A DNA stretch of 7,473 nt from an uncultured Bacillota bacterium (GCA_900321955.1 ONXX01000058.1:1-7473); one strand, 5' to 3'. Shown: positions 1-5,885, counted from the stretch's first letter. Made by a program: numbers and translations. Notes: generated from the sequence alone by a model not told the origin.

Positions 1-1107
1 GAATCGATTAAAAGAGTTGATGAAGAAGGCTATCTCTATGAGATGGAAGCCGCCTATGATTATTACGATCTGCCGGAAGCCTTCAAGGCCTACATCAGTG
101 CCGGCTGTTCCTGCTTTGTGACAAAGAGTCTTGATGGCGATATCCTGTTTTGCCGCAACTACGATTTTTCCCATTATCCCAATAATGACAAGAGTCAGCA
201 GCGCACCGGTCTCAATGTGGTCGTCAAATCGAAAAACCCGAAGGCCAGATACAAGAGCCTGGGCGTTTCCGATGCCTACTGGCTGGATTTCAGAAACGGT
301 TCCTTTTATAAGGGATTGGCCGATGACGGCAAGAGCGATGTCTCTCCTTTTGTCTTATGCCCGATGATCAGCATGGACGGCATGAACGAAAAGGGTCTGG
401 CCCTGGCCATCCTGGCTTTAGGGGTGAGGGCTGACTGGACACCGATCGATTATGCAACCTATGAAGAGAAGATGGACAAGTATAAGCCAAATCTCTTCCT
501 GGAGGAAGCGGGCCAGGAACCCGATCCTTACTGGATGCGGGCAACCCTTGGTTCGATCGCTGTCAACAAGGCCGATCAGAAAGCCTGGATCGCCAGGATG
601 GATCTGATCGAAACAAAGGCGCCGGGTAAGCCAACGCTTTTGCATCCGATCCTGATGCGCATGGTTCTGGATAACTGCGCCGATGCAGATGAGGCGCTTG
701 CCTTCTTCTCCCGTTTCAATGTCAAAGGCGCGATGCCCGGTGCCGATTACCATATCCTGGTGGCGGACGCCAAGGGAAACAGTGTTCTGGTGGAGTGGGA
801 CGGCGATGAAATGAAGGCGACAAAGATCGATCATGCGACTAACCACTATGTTTGCAAACAGGACCTCTTCTTCAAGGACGGCTGCGGCAGAGATGAAGTA
901 CTCAGGGCGGGACTGTTTCGGACCCGGAATGTCGGCATGAGAGAAGAATACGCTCTGAACCTGCTGAAACTGGTGGTACAGGATCCATCCAATCAGATTG
1001 ACCGTTCCAAGACCCAGTACACCTGCATCTACAATCTGAGCAAAAAGACGATGAAGATCTTCTCATTCGGTAATATGGAAAAATACTGGAACTATTCCAT
1101 TGACTGA
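1..1107 (+). CDS. Linear-amide C-N hydrolase, choloylglycine hydrolase / penicillin V acylase superfamily (5' end outside window)
   Basis: This is an N-terminal-nucleophile hydrolase that cleaves a non-peptide amide bond; known members act on conjugated bile salts, penicillin V or N-acyl amides. The frame is open from base 1 with no stop, and the residues before the first ATG (position 43) already resemble the pre-nucleophile region of homologs, so I treat the gene as entering from the left. Numbering from that ATG: GCSCF with Cys22 as likely nucleophile, then R38 and D41 in RNYDF. The spacing 22/38/41 matches Cys2/Arg18/Asp21 of bile salt hydrolase exactly. Asn267 in TNHY fits the catalytic Asn175, and the GMNEKGLA motif lies at 113-120. 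The residue aligned with Asn82 appears to be Ala125. The C-terminal TQYTCIYNLSKKT strand is typical of the family. The nucleophile is preceded by at least 35 residues, so maturation would require removal of a pre-peptide. No signal peptide is visible in the part present. The family is secure; the substrate is not known. Confidence 0.9.
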   Translation, partial: ESIKRVDEEGYLYEMEAAYDYYDLPEAFKAYISAGCSCFVTKSLDGDILFCRNYDFSHYPNNDKSQQRTGLNVVVKSKNPKARYKSLGVSDAYWLDFRNGSFYKGLADDGKSDVSPFVLCPMISMDGMNEKGLALAILALGVRADWTPIDYATYEEKMDKYKPNLFLEEAGQEPDPYWMRATLGSIAVNKADQKAWIARMDLIETKAPGKPTLLHPILMRMVLDNCADADEALAFFSRFNVKGAMPGADYHILVADAKGNSVLVEWDGDEMKATKIDHATNHYVCKQDLFFKDGCGRDEVLRAGLFRTRNVGMREEYALNLLKLVVQDPSNQIDRSKTQYTCIYNLSKKTMKIFSFGNMEKYWNYSID

Positions 1108-1113
1108 TATCAG

Positions 1114-1140
1114 GCTGTCCTTAAGGGCAGCTTTTTTCTT
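1114..1140 (+). terminator. Rho-independent terminator after the C-N hydrolase gene
   Basis: A 7-bp stem (GCTGTCC with GGGCAGC, one G-T wobble) closes a TTAA loop and is followed by TTTTTTCTTT. It begins six bases after the hydrolase stop codon, so it separates that gene from the acidic-protein gene. Confidence 0.85.
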
Positions 1141-1197
1141 TGTTTCTTATCCGGATATATGCGGATGCGGCTTTCGCTTTTTATGATGAAGAAAAGC

Positions 1198-1202
1198 GGA
1201 GG
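1198..1202 (+). promoter_or_regulatory. Ribosome binding site deciding the start of the acidic protein gene
   Basis: GGAGG lies seven bases before the ATG at 1210. The in-frame ATG at 1159 has no such site and sits just after the terminator tail, so the start at 1210 is preferred. The spacer contains TATAAT (1203-1208), which is too close to the start codon to be taken as a promoter without other evidence. Confidence 0.8.
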
Positions 1203-1209
1203 TATAATC

Positions 1210-1941
1210 ATGGATCAAAGAAAAATGCAGATCGATCGCCAATATGAAGAACTTATCCAAAGGATCGATGAACTGGATGAAGACAGTTTCGAAAAAAGAG
1301 AACTGTCTTCGTGCTTCTTAGACAGAGAAGATCTGGAAGACCGTATGGACTTCGAAGAAGGAAGAAAGTTCTTCGATGATCTCAAGGCAAAACAGGAAGA
1401 TGCCTATCTGGTGCGAATCAAGGTAAAACAGATCTTCATCGATTTCAATGTTGTCAGTTTCAAAAAACTCTTTTCCAAAGAAAAGATCGTCTGGTTCGGG
1501 GATCTTCTGCTGAAGCTTGATGAAGAAAGCAGGCAGATGGAAGAAGAATTTCCCTTGTCTTTTGCCGGCAAGAGACTGCACTTTGTCTGGGGCGATGAGG
1601 AAAGCGGGGAAGTTGCCTATGAGATCGGTGTTTATCTCAAACCCGATCTGAAGGAACTGGAAAAGATCTTCATCAGCCGCTATCGCTTACAGACGTATGA
1701 CGAAGAGGAATTCAATGATGTCAAAAACGATGACGGGATCCTGTTGAGCGTTGAAAATAAAAAGAGGATCCTTTGCGAGATTGATTCTTTCGATGATGAA
1801 GCTTATATCGAGCCGGAAGATGAGGGCGAGCTCTATGACTATGTGATGGATGAAGAAAAGTATATCACCGCACGGGTCATTGAAGCCGATCCCCTGAAGG
1901 ATCGCTACATTGCCGAAGTCAGTGTCTACAAAAAAGTATAG
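1210..1941 (+). CDS. Highly acidic protein of unknown function (243 aa)
   Basis: I do not recognise this protein. From the GGAGG-supported ATG it has 243 residues, of which by my count about 66 are Asp or Glu and about 38 Lys or Arg, so it is strongly acidic. There is no signal peptide or membrane segment, so it is probably cytoplasmic. Residues 1-65 are charged and heptad-like (QYEELIQRIDELDEDSFEKRE), consistent with helices or a short coiled coil. Residues 66-160 alternate hydrophobic and polar positions, suggesting beta strands (VRIKVKQIFIDFNVV, KRLHFVWGDEESGEVAYEIGVYL). Residues 176-243 end in another strand-rich stretch. It appears monocistronic, between the terminator at 1114-1140 and the bidirectional terminator at 1962-1984. 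Codon use looks like that of its neighbours. No function is proposed. Confidence 0.8.
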   Translation: MDQRKMQIDRQYEELIQRIDELDEDSFEKRELSSCFLDREDLEDRMDFEEGRKFFDDLKAKQEDAYLVRIKVKQIFIDFNVVSFKKLFSKEKIVWFGDLLLKLDEESRQMEEEFPLSFAGKRLHFVWGDEESGEVAYEIGVYLKPDLKELEKIFISRYRLQTYDEEEFNDVKNDDGILLSVENKKRILCEIDSFDDEAYIEPEDEGELYDYVMDEEKYITARVIEADPLKDRYIAEVSVYKKV

Positions 1942-1956
1942 GAAGAAACAAGAGTC

Positions 1957-1990
1957 AAAAAACGGTGCCCCTAGTTGGCACCGTATTTTT
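1957..1990. terminator. Bidirectional terminator between convergent genes
   Basis: A perfect 8-bp stem (ACGGTGCC 1962-1969, GGCACCGT 1977-1984) encloses a 7-base loop. It is preceded by AAAAAA (1957-1962) and followed by ATTTTT (1985-1990), so it has a T-tract in both transcription directions. It ends the acidic-protein gene from the left and the minus-strand peptide gene from the right. The minus-strand stop codon (1971-1973) is in the loop, and the right arm encodes that peptide's final residues. Confidence 0.85.
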
Positions 1991-2159
1991 CGTTCATATC
2001 GCGAATGAATTGATTGTATCCGACATAATCCCATTCGTCTGTCAGAGCCTGACTGACTTCATGGAATCTCTTTTTTTCTTCCGGAGTCAGGGTCTCATAG
2101 GTCCATGATCCGCCGTTTACTTCAAGTAAGGATTCGTCTCTGAGTTCTTTTTTTGTCAT
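1971..2159 (-). CDS. Small peptide with a double-glycine-type leader (62 aa)
   Basis: This is a 62-residue peptide whose start is supported by AAAGGAGA a few bases upstream on the minus strand. The N-terminus, MTKKELRDESLLEVNGG, fits the double-glycine leader pattern of peptides processed by C39-peptidase ABC exporters: Leu at -12, Leu at -7, Val at -4 and Gly-Gly at -2/-1 relative to cleavage after residue 17. The usual Glu at -8 is Ser. The predicted 45-residue mature part (from SWTYETLTPEEKK) has no cysteine, so it is not a lanthipeptide or disulfide pediocin-like peptide. It is rich in aromatic (W19, Y21, F32, W43, Y45, Y48, F51, Y59) and charged residues. It follows a frame-broken zinc-ribbon peptide gene on the same strand by 36 bases with no terminator between, so the two are probably co-transcribed. 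No exporter or immunity gene is in the window. It could equally be a small cytoplasmic protein. The gene is fairly secure; leader processing is inference. Confidence 0.7.
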   Translation of the reverse strand: MTKKELRDESLLEVNGGSWTYETLTPEEKKRFHEVSQALTDEWDYVGYNQFIRDMNEKYGAN

Positions 2160-2195
2160 ATTTTCTCCTTTTATTGTTTTTTGTCTTTTGCGGAA

Positions 2196-2386
2196 TCAGC
2201 TCAAGTTGCCGTCGTTGTAGGAATTGCTGTAGCTGTTGGTCCAGCTCGTGCCACAGGCCTTACAGATACACTTTACGATACGGCTGTGGGCAAAATATGC
2301 GACAGTTTTGTCGTAAAATCGGTGCCGGAACAGTTCGGACATTTGCAGATAGGCTTGTCTCCTATGCCGCCCGCAACATCCTTCAT
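2196..2386 (-). pseudogene. Small zinc-ribbon-like peptide gene with an apparent frameshift (63 aa if bridged)
   Basis: On the minus strand, ATG at 2386 (AGGA four bases upstream) opens MKDVAGGIGDKPICKCPNC and runs to a TAA at 2275-2273. Continuing in the frame reached by stepping back one base at a TTTT run (complement of 2315-2318) gives YDKTVAYFAHSRIVKCICK, then ACGTSWTNSY, ending at TGA 2198-2196. The bridged 63-residue product has two matching clusters, C14-K-C16-P-N-C19 and C40-I-C42-K-A-C45. They are spaced like the two zinc knuckles of a small zinc ribbon, each in a typical setting (CPNCSGTDF and CKACGTSW). Neither frame alone carries both. The run lacks a canonical X-XXY-YYZ slippery heptamer, so loss of one T, or a sequencing error, is likelier than programmed slippage. 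The second frame has its own ATG at 2342 but no ribosome site. The gene precedes the 62-residue GG-leader peptide on the same strand. Function unknown. Confidence 0.5.
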
Positions 2387-2421
2387 ATCGTCCTGATTGA
2401 TTTTATCTGATATATACTATC

Positions 2422-2450
2422 ATTTTATTCAATTTAAACCATTAAGTGAA
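2422..2450 (-). promoter_or_regulatory. Candidate promoter of the minus-strand peptide locus
   Basis: Read on the minus strand, TTCACT (2450-2445) is separated by 17 bases from TAAAAT (2427-2422). These match four and five of six consensus sigma-A positions. Transcription would start near 2415, giving a leader of about 30 bases before the ATG at 2386. No other promoter is evident for the two peptide genes. Confidence 0.5.
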
Positions 2451-2458
2451 AAAGAGCG

Positions 2459-2492
2459 AAAAAAATTGAAAAAATTTGTAAAGTGGCAAAAA
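2459..2492. other. Helically phased A-tracts (probable bent DNA) in the divergent intergenic region
   Basis: A-runs at 2459-2465, 2469-2474, 2480-2482 and 2488-2492 have centres about 9-10 bases apart, which is close to one helical turn. Such phasing bends DNA toward the minor groove. It lies between the two divergent promoters, where it could act as an UP-like element or help regulator binding. Confidence 0.35.
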
Positions 2493-2527
2493 GCCATTAT
2501 TTAAGGGCTAATTTTGTGTTTTTTGTG

Positions 2528-2541
2528 TGAAAACGTTGTGA
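2528..2541 (+). promoter_or_regulatory. cre-like operator (CcpA or another LacI/GalR-family regulator) upstream of the ABC operon
   Basis: TGAAAACGTTGTGA matches the Bacillota cre consensus TGWAANCGNTNWCA at 13 of 14 positions (one C to G near the 3' end). It lies nine bases upstream of the -35 hexamer, centred near -51 from the predicted start. That position is compatible with activation as well as repression. It suggests carbon-status control of the importer, but other LacI-family proteins bind similar CG-centred palindromes. Confidence 0.4.
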
Positions 2542-2549
2542 TTGGAGTC

Positions 2550-2579
2550 TTAACACGTCATATAAAAGGGTTGTATAAT
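2550..2579 (+). promoter_or_regulatory. Sigma-A-type promoter of the ABC importer operon
   Basis: TTAACA (2550-2555) and a perfect TATAAT (2574-2579) are separated by 18 bases. The predicted start near 2586 gives a 5' leader of about 45 bases before the lipoprotein ATG at 2631. Confidence 0.75.
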
Positions 2580-2590
2580 GTAAATGCTTG

Positions 2591-2610
2591 CAATAGTATC
2601 ACAGCTATTG
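2591..2610 (+). repeat. Short inverted repeat in the 5' leader of the ABC operon
   Basis: CAATAG and CTATTG flank an 8-base loop within the predicted transcript leader, a few bases before the ribosome site. It could be a small hairpin or a repressor operator just downstream of the transcription start. A 6-bp repeat in AT-rich DNA can also arise by chance. Confidence 0.3.
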
Positions 2611-2630
2611 ATAGAAAGAAGGATAATTGA

Positions 2631-3983
2631 ATGAAAAAAATTCTTATGGTAATGCTGAGCGTTGTTTTGGCATTAACGACTTTTGTCGGCTGTTCTTCTG
2701 GTGGCGGAAGCACTCCTGCACCAGCTGCGAACACAGACAACCTTTCCGATGTTCAGAAGATCATCGCTGAAGCTGAAACGATGACCCTCGAAGAACTTGC
2801 GAAAAAAGCAATTGAAGAGTCTAACGGCAAGACCTTCTATGGTGTCGGTAACTCCTCAAGAGGCAAGAGTGCTCTTCCTTTGTTCATCGAATACTTACAG
2901 TCCATCGATTCCAGCTACAAGCTTGATTTTGAATGGCAGCAGCCGAAGAACAACAAGATCTTCGATCAGCTGACAGCAGACGGACTCAAGGATGTCGGTA
3001 CATTTGCGATGACCCTGATTCAGGATGGCAACCAGATCGAATCCAAGATGGTCCAGACTGGCATTCTTGATACCTTCATCCCGAAAGAGTGGGCTGAAGC
3101 CAACGGCACAACTCCGGATGCCTATGAAGGATATCTGCCTTTACAGACATTGAACAAGATCTTTGAATACAACTGCGTCAATCCAGACAAGACTTATGAC
3201 AACTGCTGGGACTTCGTTGCTGAAGGCGAACATGGTCTGTTCATGGATATCGATTCCGAAATCGTCGGCAAGAACTTCTTGTACATGCTGACAAAGGATG
3301 AATATGCTGCATATCTGAAGGATGCGTATGACAAGCTCTCTGCAGATGAGCAGGCTTACTTCCAGCCGACTGTCGATGCAATGGCAAAAGACGCTGAAGA
3401 ATTAGGTTTGGGTGAAAACGGCAAGTATGCTTTGGCTTGGATCAAGCTCTGGGTCAACAGCTACAATGCAGTTACCGATGATGGCCCAATCTGCAACACC
3501 TTAGTCGATGCATCTGCAGTCGATAAATTCGGCCTTCTTGTTTACTCAAAGGTACGTTCCGTTGAAGAAACAGACACTGTATCTGTCAACAACATCAAGG
3601 TCGCTGCTTACCAGCCAGGTTATGAAGGCATTGGCGGTTACGCATATTGCCACTACCTGTTTGTAACAGACAACTCACCGCTTCCTTGGACGGCATGTGC
3701 ATTCATCGCTTACATGACTGAAACAGTCGATGGCTTCTCTGCATGGGGCAAGGACTTAGGCGGTTATTCTTCCAACCCAGTCGTCGCACAGGGCACTGAA
3801 GAAAAATATCACCACTCAGAAGGCTTATCCGCAAAGGTTGCTTGCGAGACAACAATGGATAAGGGCTATGACTGGTGGGTAGGCGATGGCAAGCTCGTCG
3901 TCGAAGATCCGAAGTATTGCGCATCCGTAGCCTTCACAGTTGGCTCATGGATCGAAATGCTCGATAAGTATTCACCGGAATAA
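2631..3983 (+). CDS. Lipoprotein solute-binding protein of an ABC importer (450 aa)
   Basis: This is the extracellular substrate-capture component of the importer encoded with the next two genes. The start is supported by AAGAAGGA seven bases upstream. Residues 1-20 form a lipoprotein signal peptide (MKK, hydrophobic core, then TFVGC), with Cys21 the expected lipidation site; Phe rather than Leu at -3 is slightly unusual. A Gly/Ser/Pro/Ala-rich linker (22-36) tethers the domain to the membrane. The mature part starts with a helical segment (38-64), then FYGVGNSSRGKSALPLFIEY (69-88), the beta-alpha opening typical of periplasmic-binding-protein folds. Many aromatic residues (W102, W153, W193, W270, W274, W353, W372, W415, W416) could line a cleft. 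The operon partners resemble ferric-iron, polyamine and aminoethylphosphonate systems, but I do not see a clear iron-coordinating Tyr-Tyr pair. The substrate is left open. The gene is the first of the operon, under the promoter at 2550-2579. Confidence 0.9.
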   Translation: MKKILMVMLSVVLALTTFVGCSSGGGSTPAPAANTDNLSDVQKIIAEAETMTLEELAKKAIEESNGKTFYGVGNSSRGKSALPLFIEYLQSIDSSYKLDFEWQQPKNNKIFDQLTADGLKDVGTFAMTLIQDGNQIESKMVQTGILDTFIPKEWAEANGTTPDAYEGYLPLQTLNKIFEYNCVNPDKTYDNCWDFVAEGEHGLFMDIDSEIVGKNFLYMLTKDEYAAYLKDAYDKLSADEQAYFQPTVDAMAKDAEELGLGENGKYALAWIKLWVNSYNAVTDDGPICNTLVDASAVDKFGLLVYSKVRSVEETDTVSVNNIKVAAYQPGYEGIGGYAYCHYLFVTDNSPLPWTACAFIAYMTETVDGFSAWGKDLGGYSSNPVVAQGTEEKYHHSEGLSAKVACETTMDKGYDWWVGDGKLVVEDPKYCASVAFTVGSWIEMLDKYSPE

Positions 3984-4020
3984 CAGACAATTCATTCCGA
4001 CGTATCATCAAGCGTATCGT

Positions 4021-4052
4021 AGTGCCTTTGTAGTCTCATCTACGAAGGCACT
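4021..4052 (+). promoter_or_regulatory. Intercistronic hairpin between binding-protein and permease genes
   Basis: AGTGCCTTTGTAG (4021-4033) pairs with CTACGAAGGCACT (4040-4052) in a 13-bp stem with one G-T wobble and a TCTCAT loop. The following bases (TTCTATAAG) are too poor in T for a strong terminator. The likeliest role is a leaky terminator or a 3'-stabilising stem that keeps binding-protein mRNA above permease mRNA, a common arrangement in importer operons. Confidence 0.7.
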
Positions 4053-4072
4053 TTCTATAAGTGAGGTAATTT

Positions 4073-5881
4073 ATGTCAAAATCAATGAAAATCAGACTGA
4101 ACAGCATAAAGACTTATCTCAGTAAACCGCAGAATGTCATATTGATCTTGACGGGTATCCTGGTAACCTTTACGACGATCGCTCCGATCGTTGCAATCAT
4201 CAGGGATACCTTCACGATCCATCCGGGTACGATCGACCAGTATCTCTCTGGAAAGGCGAGTGGCTTCACTCTGGCCAATTACACCGACTTATTCACCTCA
4301 AGGCTGGCCAAGGCCAATCTCTGGACACCTTTGATCAATACGACCTGGCTGGCGATCGGCTCATGCAGCTTTGCGATCTTGTTTGGCGGTATCTTTGCCT
4401 ATCTGATCACAAGGACCAATATGGCGTTCAAGAAGTATCTGAGTTCGATCTTCATTTTCCCATACATCATGCCGCAGTGGACTCTGGCTGTCGTATGGCA
4501 GAACTTATTCAACTCCAATGCCGTGACAGGCACATCCAACGGCTTGCTGGCATCTTTGTTCAATGTACAGATGCCTGCCTGGTGGTGCGTGGGGCTATTC
4601 CCTTGCATCATCGTTTTGGGCATGCACTATGCACCATTTGCCTACATTCTGATCGGCGGTATCTTCAAAAACATGGACGCCAACCTCGAAGAGGCGGCAA
4701 CGATCCTGGATACACCGCGCTGGAAGATCTTTACAAGGGTCACGATCCCGATGGTCAAGCCAGCTATCCTGTCAACGATCCTGCTGGTTGCCGGTTCCAC
4801 AATCGGCTCCTATCCGGTTCCACACTACTTAGGTCTGACGACACTGGCTACCAAGTATGTCTCCATGAATGACAAGTATACAGGTGAGGCTTCGATCATC
4901 GCCATCATTATGATGCTGTTTGGTGTGGCGATCATGTATCTCAACCAGCGTTCTTTGCATTCCAGGAAGTCCTATACGACCGTCACTGGCAAGTCTGGCC
5001 ATGTATCCAAGGTGGATCTGGGAAGATCTGGCAAGTATGTGATCGCAGCAATCTTTGTGATCATCACGTTCTTCACATCGATCTACCCGATCATCTCCTT
5101 TGCCTTTGAGACCTTCTTGCCAAATCCGGGCGACTATTCCTTCTTATACACCGGCAATACCAGCAATCTGACCACCAAGTGGTGGGTGACCAATGAAAAT
5201 GTCACCGAGAACGGTATGTATGGACAGATGGGTATTCTTCACAACAAGACCATCTGGCACGCTGTCAGAGGAACGATCCTTGTTTCGATCATCTGCTGTC
5301 TGACAGCTGGTGTCATCGGCACACTGATCGGCTATGCGGTCTCCAAGGACAGACGCGGGAAGCTTGCAAGCTATGTCAACTCGATGGCCTTCCTTCCTTA
5401 CCTGATGCCTTCGGTCGCTGTTGGTGCTGCCTACTTCATCCTTTTCTCTTCAGGAAAGGTGAATCTGTTCAACACTTATACAGCTTTGATCATTGTTGGT
5501 ACGGTCAAATACATCCCGTTTGCTTCAAGAAGCTCATTGAACTCAATGCTGCAATTGTCCAATGAGATCGAGGAATCGGCGATCATACAGGATGTGCCAT
5601 GGATCAAGCGCATGACCAGGATCATCATTCCAATCCAGAAGTCTTCGATCGTATCAGGCTTCCTGCTCCCGTTCATGACATGCCTTAGAGAATTGTCTTT
5701 GTTCATGTTATTGTGCGTGCAGGGCTTCATCTTATCGACGACGCTGGACTACTTCGATGAGATGGGCTTATATGCCTTCTCAAGTGGCATCAACCTGATC
5801 CTGATCGTTACGATCCTGATCTCAAACTATGCAGTAAACAAGATCACCGGCGCAAGCCTGGATGAAGGAATTGGAGGATAA
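4073..5881 (+). CDS. Fused two-domain ABC importer permease (602 aa)
   Basis: This is the membrane channel of the importer, with two binding-protein-dependent permease domains in one chain, as in ferric-iron FbpB-type permeases of about 500-600 residues. GAGG lies six bases before the ATG. Hydrophobic segments lie at roughly 21-43, 92-112, 126-146, 172-197, 230-248 and 272-290 for the first half, and 322-345, 398-424, 434-458, 468-482, 524-548 and 572-588 for the second. Cytoplasmic EAA loops that dock on the ATPase are at 207-226 (EAATILDTPRWKIFTRVTIP) and 501-520 (ESAIIQDVPWIKRMTRIIIP). Both have Asp (213, 507) where the family usually has Gly, and the second has ESA for EAA. A probable extracytoplasmic segment of about 50 residues (346-395) precedes the second core. 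The gene is third-party to the hairpin at 4021-4052 only through spacing: it begins 20 bases after it. It ends four bases before the ATPase start, so the two are translationally linked. Confidence 0.92.
   Translation: MSKSMKIRLNSIKTYLSKPQNVILILTGILVTFTTIAPIVAIIRDTFTIHPGTIDQYLSGKASGFTLANYTDLFTSRLAKANLWTPLINTTWLAIGSCSFAILFGGIFAYLITRTNMAFKKYLSSIFIFPYIMPQWTLAVVWQNLFNSNAVTGTSNGLLASLFNVQMPAWWCVGLFPCIIVLGMHYAPFAYILIGGIFKNMDANLEEAATILDTPRWKIFTRVTIPMVKPAILSTILLVAGSTIGSYPVPHYLGLTTLATKYVSMNDKYTGEASIIAIIMMLFGVAIMYLNQRSLHSRKSYTTVTGKSGHVSKVDLGRSGKYVIAAIFVIITFFTSIYPIISFAFETFLPNPGDYSFLYTGNTSNLTTKWWVTNENVTENGMYGQMGILHNKTIWHAVRGTILVSIICCLTAGVIGTLIGYAVSKDRRGKLASYVNSMAFLPYLMPSVAVGAAYFILFSSGKVNLFNTYTALIIVGTVKYIPFASRSSLNSMLQLSNEIEESAIIQDVPWIKRMTRIIIPIQKSSIVSGFLLPFMTCLRELSLFMLLCVQGFILSTTLDYFDEMGLYAFSSGINLILIVTILISNYAVNKITGASLDEGIGG
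5873..5877 (+). promoter_or_regulatory. Ribosome binding site of the ATPase gene, inside the permease 3' end
   Basis: GGAGG overlaps the codons for the permease's last two glycines and lies eight bases before the ATPase ATG at 5886. It both sets the ATPase start and supports translational coupling with the permease. Confidence 0.8.
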
Positions 5882-5885
5882 TACA

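Noticed and set aside
418..846. Minus-strand open frame of 142 codons inside the hydrolase gene
   Set aside because: It is fully antisense to a gene with conserved catalytic motifs, has no ribosome site, and has no recognisable protein character.
1203..1208. Perfect TATAAT as a -10 element
   Set aside because: It falls between the ribosome binding site and the start codon at 1210, with no convincing -35. Transcription from it would start inside the coding sequence and lack the ribosome site.
1159..1209. Upstream start at 1159 for the acidic protein, adding 17 residues
   Set aside because: The ATG at 1210 has a GGAGG at ideal spacing, while 1159 has none and lies close behind the terminator tail.
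2306..2325. Programmed -1 ribosomal frameshifting in the zinc-ribbon gene
   Set aside because: The shift site is a T4 run in GAT TTT ACG without a canonical slippery heptamer, and no clear downstream pseudoknot was identified. A lost base or sequencing error is simpler, so it is annotated as a pseudogene candidate.
2153..2410. Plus-strand open frames over 2153-2410 and 2181-2396, one appearing hydrophobic and one cysteine-rich
   Set aside because: They lie antisense to the minus-strand peptide genes, have no ribosome binding site, and one starts at TTG. The composition is explained as the complement of the Ser/Tyr/Asn-rich and cysteine-rich minus-strand coding.
2484..2516. Terminator-like hairpins (GGC-AAAAA-GCC and AGCC with GGCT)
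   Set aside because: The stems are only 3-4 bp, there is no gene to terminate on the plus strand, and the region is simply AT-rich.
4363..4872. Plus-strand 169-codon open frame within the permease
   Set aside because: It is an alternative frame of the permease, whose own frame has membrane segments and an EAA loop. It has no start signal of its own.
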